From Hippophae tibetana (lineage: Eukaryota; Streptophyta; Magnoliopsida; Rosales; Elaeagnaceae): a stretch of DNA of 64,000 nucleotides. Of this stretch, positions 46,201 to 61,716 are shown in pieces. The stretch lies in contig CM072807.1 in assembly GCA_037013495.1 (NCBI GenBank), positions 29,616,802 through 29,680,801 on the forward strand, read 5' to 3'. Each line of letters opens with the position of its first letter. Position 1 is the first letter of the stretch. The notes beneath the pieces were generated by a model. That model saw only the letters and a program-made list of their open reading frames with translations, did no database searches and had not been told where the DNA came from. Both the position numbers and the translations under genes were made by a program.

Positions 46201-48224
46201 ATTTCATTTTCGATATCGAGGCGGGTCAACCCGACCCGGTTTGACCCTAAAGGATACCCAGTCGTATCTTGTTATTTGGTGGACGGAATCCAGCGTTCTT
46301 TTTATCAAAATTCTCATAATTCGATTTCTGAGTGATTGATGGTCTCAATTTGAATAAAACATAATTTTAAATAAAAATTTAATTAATGAAGTATACAAAT
46401 AACCACGATAAAGTAGATTTATTTCTTCATTTTTTTCAAGTTTAAATTCCCAGTATCACTAAAAAAGATATATTGAGACAATTTGAAATTCCCATATGCA
46501 TCAAAAAAAGGAAATCGAAAAACCTATTATTTCAATTGCCGTGAAAGAGAGCAAAACAGAGATTTTTCCAAAAATGGTTCTCATAGTGAATGTTAGAATA
46601 CAATTCAATCCAAAAACGTTCAAAAAACCATATGAACGTATAATTTCAATGCAGCGGAAACAAAATGGATGGGAAACATACCTCCTGCCATTGATCAAAA
46701 TTATTTTATTTTTCAAAAATTTCATTTTCAACATCGAGGCGGGTCAACCCGACCCGGTTTGACCCTAAAGGATACCCAGTCGTATCTTGTTATTTGGTGG
46801 ACGGAATCCAGCGTTCTTTTTATCAAAATTCTCATAATTCGATTTCTGAGTGATTGATGGTCTCAATTTGAATAAAACATAATTTTAAATAAAAATTTAA
46901 TTAATGAAGTATACAAATAACCACGATAAAGTAGATTTATTTCTTCATTTTTTTCAAGTTTAAATTCCCAGTATCACTAAAAAAGATATATTGAGACAAT
47001 TTGAAATTTCCATATGCATCAAAAAAAGGAAATCGAAAAACCTAAAATTTCAATTGGCGTGAAAGAGAGCAAAACAGAGATTTTTCCAAAAATGGCTCTC
47101 ATAGTGAATGTTAGAATAAAATTCAATCAAAAAAACGTTCAAAAAACCATATGAACGTATAATTTCAATGCAGCGGAAACAGAATGGATGGGAAACATAC
47201 CTCCTGCCATTGATAAAAATTATTTTATTTTTCAAAAATTTCACTTTCAACATCGAGGCGGGTCAACCCGACACGGTTTGACCCTAAAGGATACCCAGTC
47301 GTATCTTGTTATTTGGTGGACGGAATCCAGCGTTCTTTTTGTCAAAATACTCATAATTCGATTTCTGAGTGATTGATGGTCTCAATTTGAATAAAACATA
47401 ATTTTAAATAAAAATTTAATTAATGAAGCAGATAAATACACACGATAAATTAGATTTATTTTCTTCATTTTTTTCAAGTTTAAATTCCCAGAATCACTAA
47501 AAAAGATATATTGAGACAATTTGAAATTCCCATATGCATCAAAAAAAGGAAATCGAAAAACCTATTATTTCAATTGCCGTGAAAGAGAGCAAAACAGAGA
47601 TTTTTCCAAAAATGGTTCTCATAGTGAATGTTAGAATACAATTCAATCCAAAAACGTTCAAAAAACCATATGAACGTATAATTTCAATGCAGCGGAAACA
47701 GAATGGATGGGAAACATACCTCCTGCCATTGATCAAAATTATTTTATTTTTCAAAAATTTCATTTTCGATATCGAGGCGGGTCAACCCGACCCGGTTTGA
47801 CCCTAAAGGATACCCAGTCGTATCTTGTTATTTGGTGGACGGAATCCAGCGTTCTTTTTATCAAAATTCTCATAATTCGATTTCTGAGTGATTGATGGTC
47901 TCAATTTGAATAAAACATAATTTTAAATAAAAATTTAATTAATGAAGTATACAAATAACCACGATAAAGTAGATTTATTTCTTCATTTTTTTCAAGTTTA
48001 AATTCCCAGTATCACTAAAAAAGATATATTGAGACATTTTGAAATTTCCATATGCATCAAAAAAAGGAAATCGAAAAACCTAAAATTTCAATTGGCGTGA
48101 AAGAGAGCAAAACAGAGATATTTCCAAAAATGGCTCTCATAGTGAATGTTAGAATACAATTCAATCCAAAAACGTTCAAAAAACCATATGAACGTATAAT
48201 TTCAATGCAGCGGAAACAAAATGG
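43039..48224 (+). repeat. Three-monomer higher-order repeat (1556 bp), more than three copies
   Basis: Equivalent monomers with CATTTTCGATATCGAGG start at 43039, 44595, 46151 and 47707. Between them lie two monomers, the second marked by ATTGATAAAAATT and an extra A in TCAATCAAAAAAACG. Period 1556 bp with very few differences. Confidence 0.88.
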
Positions 48225-50301
48225 ATGGGAAACATACCTCCTGCCATTGATCAAAATTATTTTATTTTTCAAAAATTTCATTTTCAACATCGAGGCGGGT
48301 CAACCCGACCCGGTTTGACCCTAACGGATATCCAGTCGTATCTTGCTATTCCGGGAACGGAATCCAGCGTTCTTTTTATCAAAATTCTCATAATTCGATT
48401 TCTCTGTGATTGACGGTCTTAATTTGAAATAAAACATCGTTTTAAATAAAAATTTAATTAATGAAGCAGATAAATAACCACGATAAATTAGATTTATTTC
48501 TTCATTTTTTTCAAGTTTAAATTCCCAGAATCACTAAATAAGATATATTGAGACAATTTGAAATTTCCATATGCATCAAAAAAAGGAAATCGAAAAACCT
48601 AAAATTTCAATTGCCGTGAAAGAGAGCAAAACAGAGATTTTTCCTAAAATGGCTCTCATAGTGAATGTTAGAATACAATTCAATCCAAAAACGTTCAAAA
48701 AACCATATGAACGTATAATTTAAATGCAGCGGAATCAAAATGGATGGGAAACATACCTCCTGCCGTTGATCAAAATTATTTTATTTTTCAAAAATTTCAC
48801 TTTCAACATCGAGGCGGGTCAACCCGACACGGTTTGACCCTAAAGGATACACGGTCGTATCTTGCTATTCCGGGGACGGAATCCAGCGTTCTTTTTATCA
48901 AAATTCTCATAATTCGATTTCTGAGTGATTGACGGTCTCAATTTGAAATAAAACATCGTTTTAAATAAAAATTTAATTAATGAAGTATACAAATAACCAC
49001 GATAAAGTAGATTTATTTCTTCATTTTTTTCAAGTTTAAATTCCCAGTATCACTAAAAAAGATATATTGAGACAATTTGAAATTCCCATATGCATCAAAA
49101 AAAGGAAATCGAAAAACCTATTATTTCAATTGCCGTGAAAGAGAGCAAAACAGAGATTTTTCCAAAAATGGTTCTCATAGTGAATGTTAGAATACAATTC
49201 AATCCAAAAACGTTCAAAAAACCATATGAACGTATAATTTCAATGCAGCGGAAACAGAATAGATGGGAAACATACCTCCTGCCATTGATCAAAATTATTT
49301 TATTTTTCAAAAATTTCATTTTCAACATCGAGGCGGGTCAACCCGACCCGGTTTGACCCTAAAGGATACCCAGTCGTATCTTGTTATTTGGTGGACGGAA
49401 TCCAGCGTTCTTTTTATCAAAATTCTCATAATTCGATTTCTGAGTGATTGATGGTCTCAATTTGAATAAAACATAATTTTATATAAAAATTTAATTAATG
49501 AAGTATACAAATAACCACGATAAAGTAGATTTATTTCTTCATTTTTTTCAAGTTTAAATTCCCAGTATCACTAAAAAAGATATATTGAGACAATTTGAAA
49601 TTTCCATATGCATCAAAAAAAGGAAATCGAAAAACCTAAAATTTCAATTGGCGTGAAAGAGAGCAAAACAGAGATTTTTCCAAAAATGGCTCTCATAGTG
49701 AATGTTAGAATACAATTCAATCAAAAAAACGTTCAAAAAACCATATGAACGTATAATTTCAATGCAGCGGAAACAGAATGGATGGGAAACATACCTCCTG
49801 CCATTGATAAAAATTATTTTATTTTTCAAAAATTTCACTTTCAACATCGAGGCGGGTCAACCCGACCCGGTTTGACCCTAACGGATATCCAGTCGTATCT
49901 TGCTATTCCGGGAACGGAATCCAGCGTTCTTTTTATCAAAATTCTCATAAATCGATTTCTGAGTGATTGATGGTCTCAATTTGAAGTAAAACATAATTTT
50001 AAATAAAAATTTAATTAATGAAGCAGATAAATACACACGATAAATTAGATTTATTTTCTTCATTTTTTTCAAGTTTAAATTCCCAGAATCACTAAAAAAG
50101 ATATATTGAGACAATTTGAAATTCCCATATGCATCAAAAAAAGGAAATCGAAAAACCTATTATTTCAATTGCCGTGAAAGAGAGCAAAACAGAGATTTTT
50201 CCAAAAATGGTTCTCATAGTGAATGTTAGAATACAATTCAATCCAAAAACGTTCAAAAAACCATATGAACGTATAATTTCAATGCAGCGGAAACAGAATG
50301 G

Positions 50302-53300
50302 ATGGGAAACATACCTCCTGCCATTGATCAAAATTATTTTATTTTTCAAAAATTTCATTTTCAACATCGAGGCGGGTCAACCCGACCCGGTTTGACCCTA
50401 AAGGATACCCAGTCGTATCTTGTTATTTGGTGGACGGAATCCAGCGTTCTTTTCATCAAAATTCTCATAATTCGATTTCTGAGTGATTGATGGTCTCAAT
50501 TTGAATAAAACATAATTTTAAATAAAAATTTAATTAATGAAGTATACAAATAACCACGATAAAGTAGATTTATTTCTTCATTTTTTTCAAGTTTAAATTC
50601 CCAGAATCACTAAAAAAGATATATTGGGACAATTTGAAATTTCCATATGCATCAAAAAAAGGAAATCGAAAAACCTAAAATTTCAATTGGCGTGAAAGAG
50701 AGCAAAACAGAGATATTTCCAAAAATGGCTCTCATAGTGAATGTTAGAATACAATTCAATCAAAAAACGTTCAAAAAACCATATGAACGTATAATTTCAA
50801 TGCAGCGGAAACAGAATGGATGGGAAACATACCTCCTGCCATTGATCAAAATTATTTTATTTTTCAAAAAATTCACTTTCAACATCGAGGCGGGTCAACC
50901 CGACCCGGTTTGACCCTAACGGATATCCAGTCGTATCTTGCTATTCCGGGAACGGAATCCAGCGTTCTTTTTATCAAAATTCTCATAAATCGATTTCTGA
51001 GTGATTGATGGTCTCAATTTGAAGTAAAACATAATTTTAAATAAAAATTCAATTAATGAAGCAGATAAATACATACGATAAATTAGATTTATTTTCTTCA
51101 TTTTTTTCAAGTTTAAATTCCCAGAATCACTAAAAAAGATATATTGAGACAATTTGAAATTTCCATATGCATCAAAAAAAAGAAATCGAAAAACCTAAAA
51201 TTTCAATTGGCGTGAAAGAGAGCAAAACAGAGATTTTTCCAAAAATGGCTCTCATAGTGAATGTTAGAATACAATTCAATCAAAAAACGTTGAAAAAACC
51301 ATATGAACGTATAATTTCAATGCAGCGGAAACAGAATGGATGGGAAACATACCTCCTGCCATTGATCAAAATTATTTTATTTTTCAAAAATTTCACTTTC
51401 AACATCGAGGCGGGTCAACCCGACCCGGTTTGACCCTAACGGATATCCAGTCGTATCTTGCTATTCCGGGAACGGAATCCAGCGTTCTTTTTATCAAAAT
51501 TCTCATAAATCGATTTCTGAGTGATTGATTATCTCAATTTGAAGTAAAACATAATTTTAAATAAAAATTCAATTAATGAAGCAGATAAATACACACGATA
51601 AATTAGATTTATTTTCTTCATTTTTTTCAAGTTTAAATTCCCAGAATCACTAAAAAAGATATATTGAGACAATTTGAAATTTCCATATGCATCAAAAAAA
51701 AGAAATCGAAAAACCTAAAATTTCAATTGGCGTGAAAGAGAGCAAAACAAAGATTTTTCCAAAAATGGCTCTCATAGTGAATGTTAGAATACAATTCAAT
51801 CAAAAAACGATGAAAAAACCATATGAACGTATAATTTCAATGCAGCGGAAACAGAATGGATGGGAAACATACCTCCTGCCATTGATCAAAATTATTTTAT
51901 TTTTCAAAAATTTCACTTTCAACATCGAGGCGGGTCAACCCGACCCGGTTTGACCCTAACGGATATCCAGTCGTATCTTGCTATTCCGGGAACGGAATCC
52001 AGCGTTCTTTTTATCAAAATTCTCATAAATCGATTTCTGAGTGATTGATGGTCTCAATTTGAAGTAAAACATAATTTTAAATAAAAATTTAATTAATGAA
52101 GCAGATAAATACACACGATAAATTAGATTTATTTTCTTCATTTTTTTCAAGTTTAAATTCCCAGAATCACTAAAAAAGATATATTGAGACAATTTGAAAT
52201 TCCCATATGCATCAAAAAAAGGAAATCGAAAAACCTATTATTTCAATTGCCGTGAAAGAGAGCAAAACAGAGATTTTTCCAAAAATGGTTCTCATAGTGA
52301 ATGTTAGAATACAATTCAATCCAAAAACGTTCAAAAAACCATATGAACGTATAATTTCAATGCAGCGGAAACAGAATGGATGGGAAACATACCTCCTGCC
52401 ATTGATCAAAATTATTTTATTTTTCAAAAATTTCATTTTCAACATCGAGGCGGGTCAACCCGACCCGGTTTGACCCTAAAGGATACCCAGTCGTATCTTG
52501 TTATTTGGTGGACGGAATCCAGCGTTCTTTTTATCAAAATTCTCATAATTCGATTTCTGAGTGATTGATGGTCTCAATTTGAATAAAACATAATTTTAAA
52601 TAAAAATTTAATTAATGAAGTATACAAATAACCACGATAAAGTAGATTTATTTCTTCATTTTTTTCAAGTTTAAATTCCCAGTATCACTAAAAAAGATAT
52701 ATTGAGACAATTTGAAATTTCCATATGCATCAAAAAAAGGAAATCGAAAAACCTAAAATTTCAATTGGCGTGAAAGAGAGCAAAACAGAGATATTTCCAA
52801 AAATGGCTCTCATAGTGAATGTTAGAATACAATTCAATCAAAAAACGTTCAAAAAACCATATGAACGTATAATTTCAATGCAGCGGAAACAGAATGGATG
52901 GGAAACATACCTCCTGCCATTGATCAAAATTATTTTATTTTTCAAAAAATTCACTTTCAACATCGAGGCGGGTCAACCCGACCCGGTTTGACCGTAAAGG
53001 ATACACGGTCGTATATTGCTATTCCGGGGACGGAATCCAGCGTTCTTTTTATGAAAATTCTCATAATTCGATTTCTGAGTGATTGACGGTCTCAATTTGA
53101 AATAAAACATCGTTTTAAATAAAAATTTAATTAATGAAGCAGATAAATAACCACGATAAATTAGATTTATTTTCTTCATTTTTTTCAAGTTTAAATTCCC
53201 AGAATCACTAAAAAAGATATATTGAGACAATTTGAAATTCCCATATGCATCAAAAAAAGGAAATCGAAAAACCTATTATTTCAATTGCCGTGAAAGAGAG

Positions 53301-54128
53301 CAAAACAGAGATTTTTCCAAAAATGGTTCTCATAGTGAATGTTAGAATACAATTCAATCCAAAAACGTTCAAAAAACCATATGAACGTATAATTTCAATG
53401 TAGCGGAAACAGAATGGATGGGAAACATACCTCCTGCCATTGATCAAAATTATTTTATTTTTCAAAAATTTCATTTTCAACATCGAGGCGGGTCAACCCG
53501 ACCCGGTTTGACCCTAAAGGATACCCAGTCGTATCTTGTTATTTGGTGGACGGAATCCAGCGTTCTTTTTATCAAAATTCTCATAATTCGATTTCTGAGT
53601 GATTGATGGTCTCAATTTGAATAAAACATAATTTTAAATAAAAATTTAATTAATGAAGCAGATAAATACACACGATAAATTAGATTTATTTTCTTCATTT
53701 TTTTCAAGTTTAAATTCCCAGAATCACTAAAAAAGATATATTGAGACAATTTGAAATTCCCATATGCATCAAAAAAAGGAAATCGAAAAACCTATTATTT
53801 CAATTGCCGTGAAAGAGAGCAAAACAGAGATTTTTCCAAAAATGGTTCTCATAGTGAATGTTAGAATACAATTCAATCCAAAAACGTTCAAAAAACCATA
53901 TGAACGTATAATTTCAATGCAGCGGAAACAGAATGGATGGGAAACATACCTCCTGCCATTGATCAAAATTATTTTATTTTTCAAAAATTTCATTTTCGAT
54001 ATCGAGGCGGGTCAACCCGACCCGGTTTGACCCTAAAGGATACCCAGTCGTATCTTGTTATTTGGTGGACGGAATCCAGCGTTCTTTTTATCAAAATTCT
54101 CATAATTCGATTTCTGAGTGATTGATGG
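50302..54128 (+). repeat. Large duplication, copy 2 (partner 39404-43230)
   Basis: Same monomer order and private variants as the partner: TTCTTTTCATC, ATATTGGGAC, GATTGATTATCTC, GACCGTAAAGG. Similarity breaks inside monomers at both ends, as expected for unequal exchange between misaligned units. Confidence 0.85.
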
Positions 54129-57049
54129 TCTCAATTTGAATAAAACATAATTTTAAATAAAAATTTAATTAATGAAGTATACAAATAACCACGATAAAGT
54201 AGATTTATTTCTTCATTTTTTTCAAGTTTAAATTCCCAGTATCACTAAAAAAGATATATTGAGACAATTTGAAATTTCCATATGCATCAAAAAAAGGAAA
54301 TCGAAAAACCTAAAATTTCAATTGGCGTGAAAGAGAGCAAAACAGAGATATTTCCAAAAATGGCTCTCATAGTGAATGTTAGAATACAATTCAATCAAAA
54401 AACGTTCAAAAAACCATATGAACGTATAATTTCAATGCAGCGGAAACAGAATGGATGGGAAACATACCTCCTGCCATTGATCAAAATTATTTTATTTTTC
54501 AAAAAATTCACTTTCAACATCGAGGCGGGTCAACCCGACCCGGTTTGACCCTAAAGGATACACGGTCGTATATTGCTATTCCGGGGACGGAATCCAGCGT
54601 TCTTTTTATCAAAATTCTCATAATTCGATTTCTGAGTGATTGACGGTCTCAATTTGAAATAAAACATCGTTTTAAATAAAAATTTAATTAATGAAGCAGA
54701 TAAATAACCACGATAAATTAGATTTATTTTCTTCATTTTTTTCAAGTTTAAATTCCCAGAATCACTAAAAAAGATATATTGAGACAATTTGAAATTCCCA
54801 TATGCATCAAAAAAAGGAAATCGAAAAACCTATTATTTCAATTGCCGTGAAAGAGAGCAAAACAGAGATTTTTCCAAAAATGGTTCTCATAGTGAATGTT
54901 AGAATACAATTCAATCCAAAAACGTTCAAAAAACCATATGAACGTATAATTTCAATGCAGCGGAAACAGAATGGATGGGAAACATACCTCCTGCCATTGA
55001 TCAAAATTATTTTATTTTTCAAAAATTTCATTTTCAACATCGAGGCGGGTCAACCCGACCCGGTTTGACCCTAAAGGATACCCAGTCGTATCTTGTTATT
55101 TGGTGGACGGAATCCAGCGTTCTTTTTATCAAAATTCTCATAATTCGATTTCTGAGTGATTGATGGTCTCAATTTGAATAAAACATAATTTTAAATAAAA
55201 ATTTAATTAATGAAGCAGATAAATACACACGATAAATTAGATTTATTTTCTTCATTTTTTTCAAGTTTAAATTCCCAGAATCACTAAAAAAGATATATTG
55301 AGACAATTTGAAATTCCCATATGCATCAAAAAAAGGAAATCGAAAAACCTATTATTTCAATTGCCGTGAAAGAGAGCAAAACAGAGATTTTTCCAAAAAT
55401 GGTTCTCATAGTGAATGTTAGAATACAATTCAATCCAAAAACGTTCAAAAAACCATATGAACGTATAATTTCAATGCAGCGGAAACAGAATGGATGGGAA
55501 ACATACCTCCTGCCATTGATCAAAATTATTTTATTTTTCAAAAATTTCATTTTCGATATCGAGGCGGGTCAACCCGACCCGGTTTGACCCTAAAGGATAC
55601 CCAGTCGTATCTTGTTATTTGGTGGACGGAATCCAGCGTTCTTTTTATCAAAATTCTCATAATTCGATTTCTGAGTGATTGATGGTCTCAATTTGAATAA
55701 AACATAATTTTAAATAAAAATTTAATTAATGAAGTATACAAATAACCACGATAAAGTAGATTTATTTCTTCATTTTTTTCAAGTTTAAATTCCCAGTATC
55801 ACTAAAAAAGATATATTGAGACAATTTGAAATTTCCATATGCATCAAAAAAAGGAAATCGAAAAACCTAAAATTTCAATTGGCGTGAAAGAGAGCAAAAC
55901 AGAGATATTTCCAAAAATGGCTCTCATAGTGAATGTTAGAATACAATTCAATCCAAAAACGTTCAAAAAACCATATGAACGTATAATTTCAATGCAGCGG
56001 AAACAAAATGGATGGGAAACATACCTCCTGCCATTGATCAAAATTATTTTATTTTTCAAAAATTTCATTTTCAACATCGAGGCGGGTCAACCCGACCCGG
56101 TTTGACCCTAACGGATATCGAGTCGTATCTTGCTATTCCGGGAACGGAATCCAGCGTTCTTTTTATCAAAATTCTCATAATTCGATTTCTCTGTGATTGA
56201 CGGTCTCAATTTGAAATAAAACATCGTTTTAAATAAAAATTTAATTAATGAAGCAGATAAATAACCACGATAAATTAGATTTATTTCTTCATTTTTTTCA
56301 AGTTTAAATTCCCAGAATCACTAAAAAAGATATATTGAGACAATTTGAAATTTCCATATGCATCAAAAAAAGGAAATCGAAAAACCTAAAATTTCAATTG
56401 CCGTGAAAGAGAGCAAAACAGAGATTTTTCCTAAAATGGCTCTCATAGTGAATGTTAGAATACAATTCAATCCAAAAACGTTCAAAAAACCATATGAACG
56501 TATAATTTAAATGCAGCGGAATCAAAATGGATGGGAAACATACCTCCTGCCGTTGATCAAAATTATTTTATTTTTCAAAAATTTCACTTTCAACATCGAG
56601 GCGGGTCAACCCGACACGGTTTGACCCTAAAGGATACACGGTCGTATCTTGCTATTCCGGGGACGGAATCCAGCGTTCTTTTTATCAAAATTCTCATAAT
56701 TCGATTTCTGAGTGATTGACGGTCTCAATTTGAAATAAAACATCGTTTTAAATAAAAATTTAATTAATGAAGTATACAAATAACCACGATAAAGTAGATT
56801 TATTTCTTCATTTTTTTCAAGTTTAAATTCCCAGTATCACTAAAAAAGATATATTGAGACAATTTGAAATTCCCATATGCATCAAAAAAAGGAAATCGAA
56901 AAACCTATTATTTCAATTGCCGTGAAAGAGAGCAAAACAGAGATTTTTCCAAAAATGGTTCTCATAGTGAATGTTAGAATACAATTCAATCCAAAAACGT
57001 TCAAAAAACCATATGAACGTATAATTTCAATGCAGCGGAAACAGAATGG

Positions 57050-60000
57050 ATGGGAAACATACCTCCTGCCATTGATCAAAATTATTTTATTTTTCAAAAA
57101 TTTCATTTTCGATATCGAGGCGGGTCAACCCGACCCGGTTTGACCCTAAAGGATACCCAGTCGTATCTTGTTATTTGGTGGACGGAATCCAGCGTTCTTT
57201 TTATCAAAATTCTCATAATTCGATTTCTGAGTGATTGATGGTCTCAATTTGAATAAAACATAATTTTAAATAAAAATTTAATTAATGAAGTATACAAATA
57301 ACCACGATAAATTAGATTTATTTCTTCATTTTTTTCAAGTTTAAATTCCCAGAATCACTAAAAAAGATATATTGAGACAATTTGAAATTTCCATATGCAT
57401 CAAAAAAAGGAAATCGAAAAACCTAAAATTTCAATTGCCGTGAAAGAGAGCAAAACAGAGATTTTTCCTAAAATGGCTCTCATAGTGAATGTTAGAATAC
57501 AATTCAATCCAAAAACGTTCAAAAAACCATATGAACGTATAATTTCAATGCAGCGGAAACAGAATGGATGGGAAACATACCTCCTGCCATTGATCAAAAT
57601 TATTTTATTTTTCAAAAATTTCATTTTCGATATCGAGGCGGGTCAACCCGACCCGGTTTGACCCTAAAGGATACCCAGTCGTATCTTGTTATTTGGTGGA
57701 CGGAATCCAGCGTTCTTTTTATCAAAATTCTCATAATTCGATTTCTGAGTGATTGATGGTCTCAATTTGAATAAAACATAATTTTAAATAAAAATTTAAT
57801 TAATGAAGTATACAAATAACCACGATAAAGTAGATTTATTTCTTCATTTTTTTCAAGTTTAAATTCCCAGTATCACTAAAAAAGATATATTGAGACAATT
57901 TGAAATTTCCATATGAATCAAAAAAAGGAAATCGAAAAACCTAAAATTTCAATTGGCGTGAAAGAGAGCAAAACAGAGATATTTCCAAAAATGGCTCTCA
58001 TAGTGAATGTTAGAATACAATTCAATCCAAAAACGTTCAAAAAACCATATGAACGTATAATTTCAATGCAGCGGAAACAAAATGGATGGGAAACATACCT
58101 CCTGCCATTGATCAAAATTATTTTATTTTTCAAAAATTTCATTTTCAACATCGAGGCGGGTCAACCCGACCCGGTTTGACCCTAACGGATATCGAGTCGT
58201 ATCTTGCTATTCCGGGAACGGAATCCAGCGTTCTTTTTATCAAAATTCTCATAATTCGATTTCTCTGTGATTGACGGTCTCAATTTGAAATAAAACATCG
58301 TTTTAAATAAAAATTTAATTAATGAAGCAGATAAATAACCACGATAAATTAGATTTATTTCTTCATTTTTTTCAAGTTTAAATTCCCAGAATCACTAAAA
58401 AAGATATATTGAGACAATTTGAAATTTCCATATGCATCAAAAAAAGGAAATCGAAAAACCTAAAATTTCAATTGCCGTGAAAGAGAGCAAAACAGAGATT
58501 TTTCCTAAAATGGCTCTCATAGTGAATGTTAGAATACAATTCAATCCAAAAACGTTCAAAAAACCATATGAACGTATAATTTCAATGCAGCGGAAACAGA
58601 ATGGATGGGAAACATACCTCCTGCCATTGATCAAAATTATTTTATTTTTCAAAAATTTCATTTTCGATATCGAGGCGGGTCAACCCGACCCGGTTTGACC
58701 CTAAAGGATACCCAGTCGTATCTTGTTATTTGGTGGACGGAATCCAGCGTTCTTTTTATCAAAATTCTCATAATTCGATTTCTGAGTGATTGATGGTCTC
58801 AATTTGAATAAAACATAATTTTAAATAAAAATTTAATTAATGAAGTATACAAATAACCACGATAAAGTAGATTTATTTCTTCATTTTTTTCAAGTTTAAA
58901 TTCCCAGTATCACTAAAAAAGATATATTGAGACAATTTGAAATTTCCATATGCATCAAAAAAAGGAAATCGAAAAACCTAAAATTTCAATTGGCGTGAAA
59001 GAGAGCAAAACAGAGATATTTCCAAAAATGGCTCTCATAGTGAATGTTAGAATACAATTCAATCCAAAAACGTTCAAAAAACCATATGAACGTATAATTT
59101 CAATGCAGCGGAAACAAAATGGATGGGAAACATACCTCCTGCCATTGATCAAAATTATTTTATTTTTCAAAAATTTCATTTTCAACATCGAGGCGGGTCA
59201 ACCCGACCCGGTTTGACCCTAACGGATATCGAGTCGTATCTTGCTATTCCGGGAACGGAATCCAGCGTTCTTTTTATCAAAATTCTCATAATTCGATTTC
59301 TCTGTGATTGACGGTCTCAATTTGAAATAAAACATCGTTTTAAATAAAAATTTAATTAATGAAGCAGATAAATAACCACGATAAATTAGATTTATTTCTT
59401 CATTTTTTTCAAGTTTAAATTCCCAGAATCACTAAAAAAGATATATTGAGACAATTTGAAATTTCCATATGCATCAAAAAAAGGAAATCGAAAAACCTAA
59501 AATTTCAATTGCCGTGAAAGATAGCAAAACAGAGATATTTCCAAAAATGGCTCTCATAGTGAATGTTAGAATACAATTCAATCCAAAAACGTTCAAAAAA
59601 CCATATGAACGTATAATTTCAATGCAGCGGAAACAAAATGGATGGGAAACATACCTCCTGCCATTGATCAAAATTATTTTATTTTTCAAAAATTTCATTT
59701 TCAACATCGAGGCGGGTCAACCCGACCCGGTTTGACCCTAACGGATATCGAGTCGTATCTTGCTATTCCGGGAACGGAATCCAGCGTTCTTTTTATCAAA
59801 ATTCTCATAATTCGATTTCTCTGTGATTGACGGTCTCAATTTGAAATAAAACATCGTTTTAAATAAAAATTTAATTAATGAAGCAGATAAATAACCACGA
59901 TAAATTAGATTTATTTCTTCATTTTTTTCAAGTTTAAATTCCCAGAATCACTAAAAAAGATATATTGAGACAATTTGAAATTTCCATATGCATCAAAAAA

Positions 60001-60867
60001 AGGAAATCGAAAAACCTAAAATTTCAATTGCCGTGAAAGAGAGCAAAACAGAGATTTTTCCTAAAATGGCTCTCATAGTGAATGTTAGAATACAATTCAA
60101 TCCAAAAACGTTCAAAAAACCATATGAACGTATAATTTCAATGCAGCGGAAACAGAATGGATGGGAAACATACCTCCTGCCATTGATCAAAATTATTTTA
60201 TTTTTCAAAAATTTCATTTTCGATATCGAGGCGGGTCAACCCGACCCGGTTTGACCCTAAAGGATACCCAGTCGTATCTTGTTATTTGGTGGACGGAATC
60301 CAGCGTTCTTTTTATCAAAATTCTCATAATTCGATTTCTGAGTGATTGATGGTCTCAATTTGAATAAAACATAATTTTAAATAAAAATTTAATTAATGAA
60401 GTATACAAATAACCACGATAAAGTAGATTTATTTCTTCATTTTTTTCAAGTTTAAATTCCCAGTATCACTAAAAAAGATATATTGAGACAATTTGAAATT
60501 TCCATATGCATCAAAAAAAGGAAATCGAAAAACCTAAAATTTCAATTGGCGTGAAAGAGAGCAAAACAGAGATATTTCCAAAAATGGCTCTCATAGTGAA
60601 TGTTAGAATACAATTCAATCCAAAAACGTTCAAAAAACCATATGAACGTATAATTTCAATGCAGCGGAAACAAAATGGATGGGAAACATACCTCCTGCCA
60701 TTGATCAAAATTATTTTATTTTTCAAAAATTTCATTTTCAACATCGAGGCGGGTCAACCCGACCCGGTTTGACCCTAACGGATATCGAGTCGTATCTTGC
60801 TATTCCGGGAACGGAATCCAGCGTTCTTTTTATCAAAATTCTCATAATTCGATTTCTCTGTGATTGA
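57050..60867 (+). repeat. Two-monomer higher-order repeat (~1037 bp)
   Basis: Monomers with CATTTTCGATATCGAGG plus TTATTTGGTGG alternate with monomers carrying GGATATCGAGTCG plus TCTCTGTGATTG: 57568/58086, 58605/59123, 60161/60679, with one extra unit at 59642. Confidence 0.8.
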
Positions 60868-61716
60868 CGGTCTCAATTTGAAATAAAACATCGTTTTAAA
60901 TAAAAATTTAATTAATGAAGCAGATAAATAACCACGATAAATTAGATTTATTTCTTCATTTTTTTCAAGTTTAAATTCCCAGAATCACTAAAAAAGATAT
61001 ATTGAGACAATTTGAAATTTCCATATGCATCAAAAAAAGGAAATCGAAAAACCTAAAATTTCAATTGCCGTGAAAGAGAGCAAAACAGAGATTTTTCCTA
61101 AAATGGCTCTCATAGTGAATGTTAGAATACAATTCAATCCAAAAACGTTCAAAAAACCATATGAACGTATAATTTAAATGCAGCGGAATCAAAATGGATG
61201 GGAAACATACCTCCTGCCGTTGATCAAAATTATTTTATTTTTCAAAAATTTCACTTTCAACATCGTGGCGGGTCAACCCGACACGGTTTGACCCTAAAGG
61301 ATACACGGTCGTATCTTGCTATTCCGGGGACGGAATCCAGCGTTCTTTTTATCAAAATTCTCATAATTCGATTTCTGAGTGATTGACGGTCTCAATTTGA
61401 AATAAAACATCGTTTTAAATAAAAATTTAATTAATGAAGTATACAAATAACCACGATAAAGTAGATTTATTTCTTCATTTTTTTCAAGTTTAAATTCCCA
61501 GTATCACTAAAAAAGATATATTGAGACAATTTGAAATTCCCATATGCATCAAAAAAAGGAAATCGAAAAACCTATTATTTCAATTGCCGTGAAAGAGAGC
61601 AAAACAGAGATTTTTCCAAAAATGGTTCTCATAGTGAATGTTAGAATACAATTCAATCCAAAAACGTTCAAAAAACCATATGAACGTATAATTTCAATGC
61701 AGCGGAAACAGAATGG

